Source: Leifsonia sp. TF02-11 (lineage in GTDB: Bacteria > Actinomycetota > Actinomycetes > Actinomycetales > Microbacteriaceae). From it: a DNA stretch of 64,000 nucleotides. Below the pieces are notes generated by a model. It searched no databases, was not told the DNA's origin, and saw only the letters and a program-made list of their open reading frames with translations. A program made the position numbers and the translations under genes. The DNA is taken from contig NZ_JAGEKP010000017.1 in the NCBI RefSeq assembly GCF_017565305.1, positions 1 through 64,000 of the forward strand, written 5' to 3'. Below, one piece after another: positions 23,855 through 31,840 of the stretch; position 1 is the stretch's first letter, and each line of letters opens with the position of its first letter.

Positions 23855-24739
23855 ATGAGTCGTGCGCGCGCTCTCGCCGTCATCGTCGCCGGCGTGATCG
23901 CCGGCGCAGCCCTGAGTTCCGCCATCGGCGCGGGCCCCGCGTCGGCCTGCACGGGGTGGGGTTCCGACTGGACGCCGGCCGCGGGATCGACAGTGCCGGG
24001 AACGGTGGGCACCTCGCTCGTGCCGACGGTGATCACCTACGACAGCGGTCTCAGCTCACTGCTCACCCTCGACTCGGTCGCGCCCGACCCCGCGACGCTC
24101 GGCCTCACCGTCAGCAGCCTGGAGCGGTTCGTCGGGGCGACCTCGTTCCTCGACATCTATGTCACGGGCACTCCGACGCACGCCGGGACGCAGCAGCTGA
24201 CCTTCACTGTCGCCGGGATCGGTGTCGGCTGCGGCGCGGGGACGGAAGCGGCCGCGTTCGACTTCACCTTCGGCCAGGGGTCCCAGAGCATCGCCGTGCC
24301 CGCGCCCACCCCCGGTGTGCGGGCCGGGCAGAGCCTCGCGCTCTCCGCGACCGCGACGTCCGGCCTCCCCGTGACCTACTCGGTCGCACCGGCCGCCTCG
24401 ACGGTCTGCTCGGTGTCCGGCGCGACGCTCTCCTTCCTCACGGCCGGCACGTGCACGGTGGAGGCCGCACAGGCGGGCAGCGCCGACTGGCTTCCGGCCG
24501 GCGTCGCCACGGTGAGCTACACGGTGCTCGCCGCCGACCCTCTCGCCGCATCCCCTGCGCCGCCGGTGAATCCGGCGCCGCCTGCGGATCCGGGACCGCA
24601 GCTGGCGGCGACCGGGCTTCCGGTCGCGCCGCTCCTGTGGCTGGCGACCGTTCTCGCGCTGCTCGGATGCGCACTGCTGTCCGCGCTCCGCTTCGCGCCG
24701 CGCCTCAGCGCGCTGCGCGACGCGAATCGCCGCCACTGA
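23855..24739 (+). CDS. Secreted, sortase-anchored surface protein (LAATG motif)
   Basis: A 294-residue protein. A signal peptide (about 1-32) ends in PASA-CTG. The body has immunoglobulin-like beta-rich repeats (for example around VTYSVAPAASTVCSVSGATL, residues about 170-190). A Pro/Ala-rich wall-spanning linker leads to LAATG (about 249-253), a hydrophobic helix and a basic tail (LRDANRRH). LAxTG is the sortase signal used by class E sortases in high-GC actinobacteria. ATG 23855 is chosen because it opens the signal peptide. The ligand is unknown. It is divergent from the RiPP-like operon with 277 bases between. Confidence 0.82.
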   Translation: MSRARALAVIVAGVIAGAALSSAIGAGPASACTGWGSDWTPAAGSTVPGTVGTSLVPTVITYDSGLSSLLTLDSVAPDPATLGLTVSSLERFVGATSFLDIYVTGTPTHAGTQQLTFTVAGIGVGCGAGTEAAAFDFTFGQGSQSIAVPAPTPGVRAGQSLALSATATSGLPVTYSVAPAASTVCSVSGATLSFLTAGTCTVEAAQAGSADWLPAGVATVSYTVLAADPLAASPAPPVNPAPPADPGPQLAATGLPVAPLLWLATVLALLGCALLSALRFAPRLSALRDANRRH

Positions 24740-24791
24740 CCCTGTGAGCCTTTTCAGAAAAGGCCCCTCCGACTGCTAATGTCGTCGAACG

Positions 24792-24812
24792 CGTCGGCCT
24801 CCACGGCCGACG
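24792..24812 (+). terminator. Hairpin with T-rich tail between surface protein and permease genes
   Basis: CGTCGGCC-TCCAC-GGCCGACG is an eight-base perfect stem followed by GTTTCTGTT. It lies 53 bases beyond the surface-protein stop codon and 25 bases before the permease start, so it probably terminates the former but could attenuate the latter. A smaller hairpin (24748-24764, GCCTTTT/AAAAGGC) precedes it. Confidence 0.5.
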
Positions 24813-24836
24813 GTTTCTGTTCCCGAAGGAGAGAAC

Positions 24837-26249
24837 ATGACGACGTCGACGGCCGCCGCACCCCCACGATCCGGGACCCTGCGCCGCAATCTCGGGCTCT
24901 GGGCCATCGTCGGCCTCGGCCTCGGCTACATGACGCCCACCGTCGTCTTCGACACCTTCGGGATCGTCTCCGACGAGACGAGCGGCGCGGTCCCCGCCGC
25001 GTACCTGGTGGCGCTCATCGTGATGATGTTCACGGCCGTCAGCTACGGCAAGATGGCGGGCGCGATCCCGAGCGCCGGCTCCGCCTACACCTACGTGCGC
25101 GAGTCCATCCACCCGAACGTCGGGTTCATGGTCGGCTGGACCTCCCTCATCGACTACGTGCTGCTGCCGATGGTGAACTGCCTGATCATCCGGCTCTACC
25201 TGGAGCAGGTGTTCCCCGACGTGCCCGGCTGGATCTGGGTCGTCATCTACTGCATCGCCGTCACCACGCTCATCTACTTCACGATGCGCGGCACGTCCAA
25301 CGTCAACATGATCCTGCTGGTGTTCGCGATCGTCGTGATGGCCGTCTTCGTAGTGATGGTGATCGCGCAGCTGGCCAACGGAGCCGGCGACGGCACCGTC
25401 GCCTCGATGAAGCCGTTCTTCCACGACGGAGTCACCCTCTCCGCCGTGCTCACCGGCGCCACGGTGGTCTGCTTCTCGTTCATCGGGTTCGACGCGGTCA
25501 CCATGTACGCCGAGGAGGCGAAGACCCCGAAGATCATGCCGCGGGCGATCCTGCTGACCGTGATCATCGGCGGCGCGATCTTCCTCATCGCCGGCTTCTT
25601 CACCCAGCTGCGCTTCCCGACGAACGCGCCCTTCGGGGAGTTCACCGACGACCCGCTGCCCCAGATCGGCCTGATCGTCGGCGGCCCGGTGTTCCAGGCG
25701 ATCTTCGTCTCCGCCGGCTTCGCCGCGACGCTCGCCTCCGGTCTCGCGTCGCACGCCTCCGTCTCGCGGATGCTGCTGGTGATGGGCCGCAACAACGTCC
25801 TCCCCCGCCGCTTCTTCGGCTACATCAACCCTAAGACGCACACGCCGACGCTGAACATCATCCTGGTCGGTGCGATCTGCCTGCTGGCGATGTCGTTCTC
25901 GCTGGAGCTGATCTCGGCGTTCATCAACTTCGGCGCCCTGATCGCGTTCACGTTCGTGAACATCTCGGTCATCGCCTGGTTCGCGATCCGCCAGGGCCGC
26001 CGCAAGACACCGGGCGAGATCTTCAGCTTCATCGTCCTCCCGACGATCGGCATGATCCTCACCGGCATCCTCTGGGCGAACCTGCACGCCGACGCCCTGA
26101 TCGGCGGCCTGATCTGGACCGCGATCGGCTTCGCGTACCTGCTGGTGCTGACCCGCGGCTTCCGCCGCAGGGCCGCGGCCTTCGACGAGAACCAGCCGGT
26201 GACGGGCTTCACGAAGGCGGTGCAGCCGGAGCGCGAGGAGACCCGGTAG
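24837..26249 (+). CDS. APC-family amino acid permease
   Basis: A 470-residue integral membrane protein with about 12 hydrophobic helices. The conserved 'GAVPAAYLVALIVMMFTAVSYGKMAGAIPSAGSAYTYVRESI' region after helix 1-2 and 'FIGFDAVTMYAEEAKTPKIMPRAI' in the middle are hallmarks of the amino acid-polyamine-organocation family, a cation or antiport-driven importer. Clear GAAGGAGAG lies ahead of ATG 24837. The substrate cannot be told from sequence; related actinobacterial proteins carry putrescine or branched amino acids. Confidence 0.9.
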   Translation: MTTSTAAAPPRSGTLRRNLGLWAIVGLGLGYMTPTVVFDTFGIVSDETSGAVPAAYLVALIVMMFTAVSYGKMAGAIPSAGSAYTYVRESIHPNVGFMVGWTSLIDYVLLPMVNCLIIRLYLEQVFPDVPGWIWVVIYCIAVTTLIYFTMRGTSNVNMILLVFAIVVMAVFVVMVIAQLANGAGDGTVASMKPFFHDGVTLSAVLTGATVVCFSFIGFDAVTMYAEEAKTPKIMPRAILLTVIIGGAIFLIAGFFTQLRFPTNAPFGEFTDDPLPQIGLIVGGPVFQAIFVSAGFAATLASGLASHASVSRMLLVMGRNNVLPRRFFGYINPKTHTPTLNIILVGAICLLAMSFSLELISAFINFGALIAFTFVNISVIAWFAIRQGRRKTPGEIFSFIVLPTIGMILTGILWANLHADALIGGLIWTAIGFAYLLVLTRGFRRRAAAFDENQPVTGFTKAVQPEREETR

Positions 26250-26883
26250 GGGGCGGGTCGCCCGGCTCGTCTCCGCATACGCGCGGCGACTCGTCCCACC
26301 CGATCGACAGGTCGAGAGAGACATCCTTCTCTCCGCCCGGTGCGGTCGCGTACCAGACGGTGGTGCGGCCGGCGACGATCGTGACGTCGTAGTCGCCGTG
26401 GGCGAACGCGTTGTACGCGTCGATCGGGACGCGGCACGCGGGGAGGCTCCTGTAAGAGAGGCCGTCCCGCTCCAGAAAGCTGATCTGCCGATGCCGCCAC
26501 GTGTGCTCCGCCGCGACGATGTCGCGACCCGGTACATCGAGGCGTGAATAGCTCCAGCTCGACGCGAACCCGAGGACGACCAGGACGACAGCGCCGGTGG
26601 GGAGCAGCGCGACCATCAGGGCCACGGCGAGCAGACGCACCAGGATGGGCACCCAGTTCTTCCCGACCCGGCCCACGACGCTGCACAGCTGGCCGAGCGC
26701 GACGACCGCGAACGGGACCGCGATCAGGAGGAGGAGCAGCCCCAGCTGGCTACCGCTCACCTCCCCCACCAGGAAGGTGCCCCCGTCCCGGCCCGAATCG
26801 AGTGCGCACGCGGCGATGCCGACGATCGTCAGCCCGACCGCGAGAGCGCCGGGCAGCCACTTCAGGAGGGTACCGAGTCGCAT
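26209..26883 (-). CDS. Hypothetical membrane protein
   Basis: A 224-residue protein with three N-terminal hydrophobic segments (about residues 8-28, 45-68, 77-105) and a soluble C-terminal domain containing VPGRDIVAAEHTWRHRQI and DYDVTIVAGRTTVWYATAPGG. The tail is Pro-rich. The 3' end overlaps the permease gene by 41 bases in convergent orientation. ATG 26883 is preferred because the longer frame runs antisense through TelA. No family recognised. Confidence 0.68.
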   Translation of the reverse strand: MRLGTLLKWLPGALAVGLTIVGIAACALDSGRDGGTFLVGEVSGSQLGLLLLLIAVPFAVVALGQLCSVVGRVGKNWVPILVRLLAVALMVALLPTGAVVLVVLGFASSWSYSRLDVPGRDIVAAEHTWRHRQISFLERDGLSYRSLPACRVPIDAYNAFAHGDYDVTIVAGRTTVWYATAPGGEKDVSLDLSIGWDESPRVCGDEPGDPPPTGSPRAPAAPPS

Positions 26884-27048
26884 CCTCCCATCCTGACCCG
26901 GCGAGGCTGCCCGCCCATCCTCCTCGGGAGGCATCCCGCTCCGGCGGACGACGGATATCGATCCCCCTCCGCGCGTCGCTCGGGAGGTTCTAGTGTTGGA
27001 CTCAGGTGCACGGGGGAAGATGGGCCTACGCACCGGGAGGAGTCGCCG

Positions 27049-28257
27049 ATGTCCGAACTCGACCTCAACCAGCCGCTGACCCCGCCGGAGGGGCCGGCGG
27101 AAGGCGTTTCGCTCACGCCTCCCGCCGCCGTTCCGGAGGTCGGGGGTGACCAGGCCGTCGGGATGGTCGCGGTGCCGGCCGACAAGCGCGCGGAGCTGCA
27201 GGCCAAGGCCGACGAGTTCGTCGCCGGGCTCTCGACCGTCGAACCCGGCAGCCCCGAGTTCACGCGCAAGGTCGACGAGATCGCCCGCATGGGTGTGCAG
27301 GAGATCCGCTCGTCGTCCGAGGTGTCCAACCGGATGCTGCAACGGCCGGAGTCGTCGCTCGCCGCCGCCCGCGGTCGCGGCGGCCCGTCGGATCCGCAGA
27401 CGCAGGTGGCGCAGACGCTGCAACAGTTGCGGACGACCATCACGGAGCTCGACCCCGGTCACGCGAACCTGGCCGGCGCGAAGGGGTTCCTCGGCCGCCT
27501 CCCCGGCGGCAAGTCGCTCATGCGGTACTTCGAGCGCTACCAGCCCGCGCAGAAGCAGCTCGACGCGATCATCTCCGCCCTCATCTCGGGCCAGGACGCC
27601 CTCCTCAAGGACAACGCGGCGATCGACCTCGAACGCACCAACCTGTGGGCGACGATGGGCAAGCTCGGCGAGTACGCCGCGCTCGCCAAGGCGCTCGACG
27701 AATCCATCGAGGCACAGGCCGCGACGGTGCGTGCGACCGACCCCCGACGGGCCGACTCGCTCGTGGCGGACGCGCTGTTCCCCATCCGGCAGCGACGGCA
27801 GGATCTCACGACGCAGATCGCCGTTTCGGTGCAGGGCTACCTGGCGCTCGACGCGATCCGCAAGAACAACCTGGAGCTGATCAAGGGCGTCGAGCGTGCC
27901 CGCACCACGACGGTCGCCGCCCTGCGGACCGCGATCATCGTCGCCCAGGCACTCGGCAACCAGGAGCTCGTGCTCGACCAGATCAGCGCGCTGAACGATG
28001 CGACCAACGCCATGATCGACCGCACCGGCGAGCTCCTGCGGCAGCAGACCGCCCGGGTGCACGAGGAGGCCGTCTCGACCGGCGTCAGCCTCGAGACGCT
28101 GCAACACGCCTTCGACAACGTTTTCGCGACGATGGACGCCATCGACGGCTACCGCGTGAAGGCGGTCGAGAGCATGGCCAAGACGGTCGACGCTCTCGAA
28201 CAGCAGGTCGAGCGGTCGCGAAGCTACCTGGACCGGTCGCACAACAGCACGAGCTGA
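27049..28257 (+). CDS. telA: TelA/KlaA-family toxic anion resistance protein
   Basis: A 402-residue soluble helical protein of the TelA family. It has a disordered N-terminus (about 1-45), then long helices with 'QLDAIISALISGQDALLKDNAAIDLERTNLWATMGKL' (about 165-205) and 'YLALDAIRKNNLELIKGVERARTTTVAALRTAIIVAQAL' (about 262-302), the family signature regions. TelA was named for tellurite resistance on plasmids, but in chromosomes its role is probably envelope stress. A GGGAGGAG site precedes ATG 27049. The convergent gene at 28321-29145 may belong functionally. Confidence 0.87.
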   Translation: MSELDLNQPLTPPEGPAEGVSLTPPAAVPEVGGDQAVGMVAVPADKRAELQAKADEFVAGLSTVEPGSPEFTRKVDEIARMGVQEIRSSSEVSNRMLQRPESSLAAARGRGGPSDPQTQVAQTLQQLRTTITELDPGHANLAGAKGFLGRLPGGKSLMRYFERYQPAQKQLDAIISALISGQDALLKDNAAIDLERTNLWATMGKLGEYAALAKALDESIEAQAATVRATDPRRADSLVADALFPIRQRRQDLTTQIAVSVQGYLALDAIRKNNLELIKGVERARTTTVAALRTAIIVAQALGNQELVLDQISALNDATNAMIDRTGELLRQQTARVHEEAVSTGVSLETLQHAFDNVFATMDAIDGYRVKAVESMAKTVDALEQQVERSRSYLDRSHNSTS

Positions 28258-28320
28258 CCCCGGCGCTCCGGCGGACGGCAGCGCTCCGTCAGACGGCGAC
28301 GCGATCGGGACGACCGCGGT

Positions 28321-29145
28321 TCAGGGGAGGTCGAGGCGCGACAGTCCGAACCGCTGCGAGAGAAAACGCCCGTTGACCAGCAGAGCCGAGACGTCGTGCT
28401 CTGCAGCGGCGTCACGCATCCGCCGCGCCGCGCCCTCGAGCTCTTCCAGCTGGGCCAGCAGCGTCTGCGCAGGGGTCGTGCCGTCCGGGAGCACATGGTG
28501 AGCCGCCCAGTCGTGCGGCAGGATCAGGTAGGCGCGCAGCGTGTCGGGCAAGTACACCGTCGCGGTGCGCCGCACCATGACCTCCGCCTCGCCCTGGCCG
28601 GCGACGCGGTCGAGCGCGTCGATCAGCAGCTCGCCGATGCGGCCGACCCGGGCGATCGCGTCGGCGGGCACCCGTCCGCCGAGCCGGGCGGGCAGTGTGC
28701 GCAGGTCGCTGTCGATCTTCGCCGGACGGACATGGAGTTCTGAGCCAGGCGGCTCCAGACCGAGCGACTGCAGGGCCAGCGAGGAGGTGGCGGCTTCGCC
28801 CGCCGCCTCGGCCTCCAGCGCGGAGACACGCTCGACGAAGGCGGTCAACCAGTCGCCGAGACCCAGTGGCCGGCTGGCGACGGTTGCTCCGCGATAGACG
28901 AGCGCCGCCTCGCCCGCCCAGTGCGGCCCCGGCTCGTAGCCGAGCGTCAGGGTCTCCTGCTGCCCGAGGAGGCTGATCCGCGTGATCGCACCCGGCCGAC
29001 CGGAGACGCGATCGCTGAGCGTCCGCCTGCGCTCGACCACCAGCACCCGTGCGACGAGCACCGGAGGCAGCGCGTGCCGCACGCGCTCGACCAGACCCAG
29101 CAGGAAGGCCTGGGGATCCTCTGCCGCCTCCGCCGGTTCCGTCAT
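28321..29145 (-). CDS. Hypothetical protein facing TelA
   Basis: A 274-residue soluble protein with no signal peptide or transmembrane helix. Helical stretches (about residues 8-40, 85-125, 150-180, 230-260) separate beta-rich parts such as TRISLLGQQETLTLGYEPGPHWAGEAALVYRG. I recognise no catalytic motif. The frame could also start at GTG 29154; neither start has a Shine-Dalgarno site, so a leaderless transcript is possible. It ends 63 bases from the TelA stop in convergent orientation. Confidence 0.7.
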   Translation of the reverse strand: MTEPAEAAEDPQAFLLGLVERVRHALPPVLVARVLVVERRRTLSDRVSGRPGAITRISLLGQQETLTLGYEPGPHWAGEAALVYRGATVASRPLGLGDWLTAFVERVSALEAEAAGEAATSSLALQSLGLEPPGSELHVRPAKIDSDLRTLPARLGGRVPADAIARVGRIGELLIDALDRVAGQGEAEVMVRRTATVYLPDTLRAYLILPHDWAAHHVLPDGTTPAQTLLAQLEELEGAARRMRDAAAEHDVSALLVNGRFLSQRFGLSRLDLP

Positions 29146-29221
29146 GATGCCCACATGCTAGACGCTCCGACCGGGCGGCAGCCATGTCCGATCGCGCAGC
29201 ACGGCTCTCCCCCGCCGCAGT

Positions 29222-29252
29222 GATTAGTGCAATAATGGTTTGTGCACTAATC
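29222..29252. promoter_or_regulatory. OhrR/MarR-type operator, perfect inverted repeat
   Basis: Ten-base arms GATTAGTGCA (29222-29231) and TGCACTAATC (29243-29252) are separated by 11 AT-rich bases. The repeat lies 29 bases upstream of the small zinc-ribbon gene that leads into the OhrR-like regulator. Size and symmetry fit a MarR-family dimer and suggest autoregulation. Confidence 0.7.
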
Positions 29253-29280
29253 AATCCGTGATCCACTCGAGAGGAACCCC

Positions 29281-29490
29281 ATGGCTGGCCGGTTCTGGCG
29301 CTTCTACGAACGCGCCAACGACGTCGTCCGCACCTTCACCGGCCCCGCGCAGCTCGGCGCCGGCCACCCGGAGGGGCCGGACATCCGCCGCGCCGACGCC
29401 GCGTGCCCGATGTGCGGCAAGCCGCTCGATCAGCACGTCATCGAACGCTTCGCCGACTCCCGCACGTCGACCCGCATCCACTGCCCGTGA
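29281..29490 (+). CDS. Small zinc-ribbon-like protein
   Basis: A 69-residue protein with an aromatic/basic start (AGRFWRFYERANDVVR) and a C-terminal CPMCGKPLDQH...HCP array (Cys43, Cys46, His52 and the terminal His67/Cys68) able to bind one zinc ion. Its stop codon overlaps the GTG of the MarR/OhrR gene, so the two are co-translated. Function is unknown; similar short proteins occur next to stress regulators in Microbacteriaceae, which is a recollection rather than a search result. Confidence 0.7.
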   Translation: MAGRFWRFYERANDVVRTFTGPAQLGAGHPEGPDIRRADAACPMCGKPLDQHVIERFADSRTSTRIHCP

Positions 29491-29927
29491 CCGACACCGC
29501 AAACCCGCTGGCTCTGGAGAGCCAGGTCTGCTTCGCCCTGTCCGTGGCGGCGCGTTCGGTCATCGCGGCCTACCGGCCGGTGCTCGAACCGGTCGGGCTC
29601 ACCCACCCGCAGTATCTGGTGATGCTGGCCCTCTGGGAGAACGAGCCGCTCTCCGTGCGGCGGCTCGCCGACCTCCTCGCCCTGGAACCGGCCACCGTCT
29701 CCCCCCTCGTCAAGCGACTGGAGGCGCTCGGCTACGTCGCGCGCCGCCGCTCCGGCACCGACGAGCGCGTGGTCGAGATCACCCTGACCGACGCCGGCCG
29801 TGAACTGCGCACGTACGCCGAGACGATCCCCGGCACGATGATGCAGCGTCTCGGGATGACGCCCGACGACCTGCGCGACCTGCATCGGGCGATGAGCTCG
29901 CTCATCCGCGCGACGCGGGATCTGTAG
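29487..29927 (+). CDS. MarR-family regulator, OhrR-like organic peroxide sensor
   Basis: A 146-residue winged-helix protein. Cys15 in ESQVCFALSVAAR and Tyr29 in VIAAYRP match the reactive Cys and hydrogen-bonding Tyr of OhrR proteins, which lose DNA binding when the Cys is oxidised by organic hydroperoxides. The recognition helix is about LEPATVSPLVKRLEALG and the wing is RRSGTDERVVEI. GTG 29487 overlaps the upstream stop. No ohr reductase gene is adjacent, so its regulon lies elsewhere or is its own small operon under the 29222-29252 operator. Confidence 0.85.
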   Translation: MTDTANPLALESQVCFALSVAARSVIAAYRPVLEPVGLTHPQYLVMLALWENEPLSVRRLADLLALEPATVSPLVKRLEALGYVARRRSGTDERVVEITLTDAGRELRTYAETIPGTMMQRLGMTPDDLRDLHRAMSSLIRATRDL

Positions 29928-30096
29928 GGGCGGTGGGGCGGCAGGCGTCGTCGCCGCGTCGCTGCGGAAGAGGGCGCGGATCGCCAGCGCTCCGACCACG
30001 ACACCGACCACGGCGACGATGACGATGAGCCGCACAACGGCCGTCCCGGCATGCACGACGATCAGGATCGAATGTGCTGCGCGAGAACGAGCCGCC

Positions 30097-30369
30097 TCAC
30101 GCCCGGCCGGATCGACGGCCGAGCAGCCAGCCGACCACGCCGGCGGCGATCACAAGCCCCACGACGACGACGCCGGCACCTGCCGCCCTCCCCGGCGTCA
30201 GCGGGTACATCCCGTCGAACGAGAACGACGTGGACGACAGCGGGGAGTACGCGTACCAGCCCGTGTACCCGAAGGAAGCGGGCGCGAGGAGGAACACGCC
30301 TGTACCGACCACCACCAGGACGATCGCAGCTCCGAGCAAGACCTTCCAGACCACGCCACGTGCCCCCAT
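30097..30369 (-). CDS. Small hypothetical membrane protein
   Basis: A 90-residue protein with two hydrophobic helices (about residues 6-26 and 66-84) joined by an extracytoplasmic loop rich in Tyr and Ser. GGAGG lies just ahead of ATG 30369. It is divergent from another small membrane protein (30453), and the 83-bp gap carries a perfect 16-bp palindrome. No family recognised. Confidence 0.68.
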   Translation of the reverse strand: MGARGVVWKVLLGAAIVLVVVGTGVFLLAPASFGYTGWYAYSPLSSTSFSFDGMYPLTPGRAAGAGVVVVGLVIAAGVVGWLLGRRSGRA

Positions 30370-30413
30370 GACCTCCAGCGTATCGGTGGACCCCGACACG
30401 TGAAATGGGGCTG

Positions 30414-30429
30414 TCGGCCGATCGGCCGA
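30414..30429. promoter_or_regulatory. Perfect 16-bp palindrome in a divergent promoter region
   Basis: TCGGCCGATCGGCCGA reads the same on both strands and lies between two divergent small membrane-protein genes (starts at 30369 and 30453). This is where a shared dimeric regulator would bind. Chance occurrence in GC-rich DNA is possible. Confidence 0.4.
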
Positions 30430-30452
30430 TCCCCCGATACTGTTCCACACTC

Positions 30453-30794
30453 ATGGACACACCAGACGTCACCCGCTGGGCTGGACTGCGGCGCCCCGGT
30501 CTGCACCTGCTGTGGGCCGTCCCCGGAGCCGTGCTGCTCTCCCTGCCGCTGATGGCGTTGGCCGGACTGGCCTGGGGCGCGATCGGCGGATGCGGCGACG
30601 GGCCGCTCAACACCCACCCGGACACCATCGGGCTCGGGATAGCGTGCTGCGTCGGCGCCGCAGCGCTCCTGATGCTGCCGTTAGCGATCATCCCGTGGAT
30701 GCGGAACGTCGCCGCCCGTCTCCTGCTCGCCGCTCTCACGGGGTTGGCCTACGGTGCGGCGGTTGCGGCTCTCACCCACAGTCCATGTCTCTGA
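30453..30794 (+). CDS. Small hypothetical membrane protein
   Basis: A 113-residue protein with three hydrophobic segments (about residues 17-43, 56-78, 84-106) and two Cys pairs around residues 47-67. ATG 30453 is preferred over the longer frame, which covers the palindrome. It ends 46 bases before the left attachment repeat of the tmRNA-borne island, so it is the last chromosomal gene on that side. No family recognised. Confidence 0.66.
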   Translation: MDTPDVTRWAGLRRPGLHLLWAVPGAVLLSLPLMALAGLAWGAIGGCGDGPLNTHPDTIGLGIACCVGAAALLMLPLAIIPWMRNVAARLLLAALTGLAYGAAVAALTHSPCL

Positions 30795-30839
30795 GCACCA
30801 GCTCCCGGAGAAGGCCCCTAGCCCCGCGGATCCCAACAA

Positions 30840-30885
30840 CGCGCGATGACGACCATCGGTGGAGATGGGGGGAATCGAACCCCCG
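30840..30885. repeat. Left attachment site (copy of ssrA 3' end)
   Basis: This is identical over 46 bases to 34024-34069, which includes the T-arm and acceptor end of tmRNA. Sequence diverges immediately right of 30885 (no tmRNA body follows), so it is a detached duplicate. Looser similarity also extends some 20 bases to the left of both copies. Confidence 0.85.
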
Positions 30886-30974
30886 CCGAGGCCCTCTGAT
30901 GGCCCGAGAAGCCGGGGAAATCCGCGCTTTTCGAGAGCCTTGTGATCACAGCGATCGCATGCGATCTCAGAAAA

Positions 30975-30995
30975 GTGTGGGCACAGTGTGGGCAC
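30975..30995. repeat. Tandem GTGTGGGCA repeat inside the left end of the ssrA island
   Basis: Two GTGTGGGCAC copies spaced 11 bases apart lie 90 bases inside the left attachment repeat. The same tandem occurs at 33930-33950 and at 10553-10575. It is a candidate arm-type recombinase binding site. The rest of 30886-31249 holds no gene I can support. Confidence 0.5.
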
Positions 30996-31249
30996 GGGCT
31001 CCATCCGCCGTGTGCGACACGGACCGACGGCGTCACCATTCACGTGATCACTTGCCGCTGGTCGCCTCTGCAAATCTCGCAACCGGAGGCATGTGCGCCC
31101 AGCGCTAAAGATCTCCAGACTCGTTCTAGTCGGTGGAGCCCCTCGGCTCTTGCCGAGTGCCGCCAGCCAAAACTGAACCTGGAGATGGGCTGAGCAGGAC
31201 GCGACTGGTGCATGATGGAACCTTTCCGGCCGATCGGACACTAGGGGAT

Positions 31250-31840
31250 ATGAGCAACGTTGGGTTGGACGAGGCGGACGCCTGGTCCCGGGCGCGAGAC
31301 GGGGATCCCGACGCGTTCACGTCCCTATTCGACAGGCATCGCGACCGTGTGTTCGGTCACGCGCTGCGACTGGTCCGTCAGCCGCATGACGCTGAGGACG
31401 TCACTGCCATGGTGTTCCTGGAGGCCTGGCGCCGCCGCGACGCCGTGCGCGTTGTCGACGGCTCGATCATCGCCTGGCTGCTGGTCACCGCGAACAACAC
31501 TGTGCACAACCTTGAACGCGGTCGCCGCCGTCACCGCGTGGCGCTCGCGCGCATGTCCGAAACCGGTCACGAGCCTGATCACGCAGACGGCGTCGCCGAC
31601 GACCTCGACAACCGGGAACGGGACCGACGCGTCCGGGATGCGTTCGCCAGCCTGTCCAGCGCCGACCAGAACGTGATCACGCTCTGCGTACTGGAGGAGT
31701 TGCCGCTCGCAGATGCGGCACGCACCCTCGGCATCCCCGTCGGGACGGTCAAGTCCCGGCTCTCCCGCGCCAAGCGCCGCCTCGGCGATCTTGCGCTCGT
31801 CTCAGAACCGACCCCCGCCTTCGAAGGAGGTGCAGAATGA
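31250..31840 (+). CDS. ECF-type RNA polymerase sigma factor
   Basis: A 196-residue sigma-70 family protein with region 2 (about residues 25-90: LFDRHRDRVFGHALRLVRQPHDAEDVTAMVFLEAWRR) and region 4 (about 130-180: LSSADQNVITLCVLEELPLADAARTLGIPVGTVKSRLSRAKRRL). ATG 31250 follows TAGGGGAT. The next gene starts inside its stop codon (ATGA), so the sigma factor and the membrane protein are made together. No classical zinc-type anti-sigma protein is encoded; the partner may take that role. Confidence 0.9.
   Translation: MSNVGLDEADAWSRARDGDPDAFTSLFDRHRDRVFGHALRLVRQPHDAEDVTAMVFLEAWRRRDAVRVVDGSIIAWLLVTANNTVHNLERGRRRHRVALARMSETGHEPDHADGVADDLDNRERDRRVRDAFASLSSADQNVITLCVLEELPLADAARTLGIPVGTVKSRLSRAKRRLGDLALVSEPTPAFEGGAE

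Noticed and set aside
24705-26537. 610-codon minus-strand frame opposite the APC permease
   Set aside because: Arg/Asp/Glu/Gly-only composition typical of a GC-rich shadow; the plus strand encodes an unmistakable permease.
29430-30056. Minus-strand frame with a hydrophobic N-terminus (VVRLIVIVAVVGVVVGALAIRALF)
   Set aside because: The first 40 codons look like a real membrane helix with GC-rich third positions, but the frame then runs antisense through the whole OhrR-like gene. A short real gene or a frameshifted one is possible but cannot be supported.
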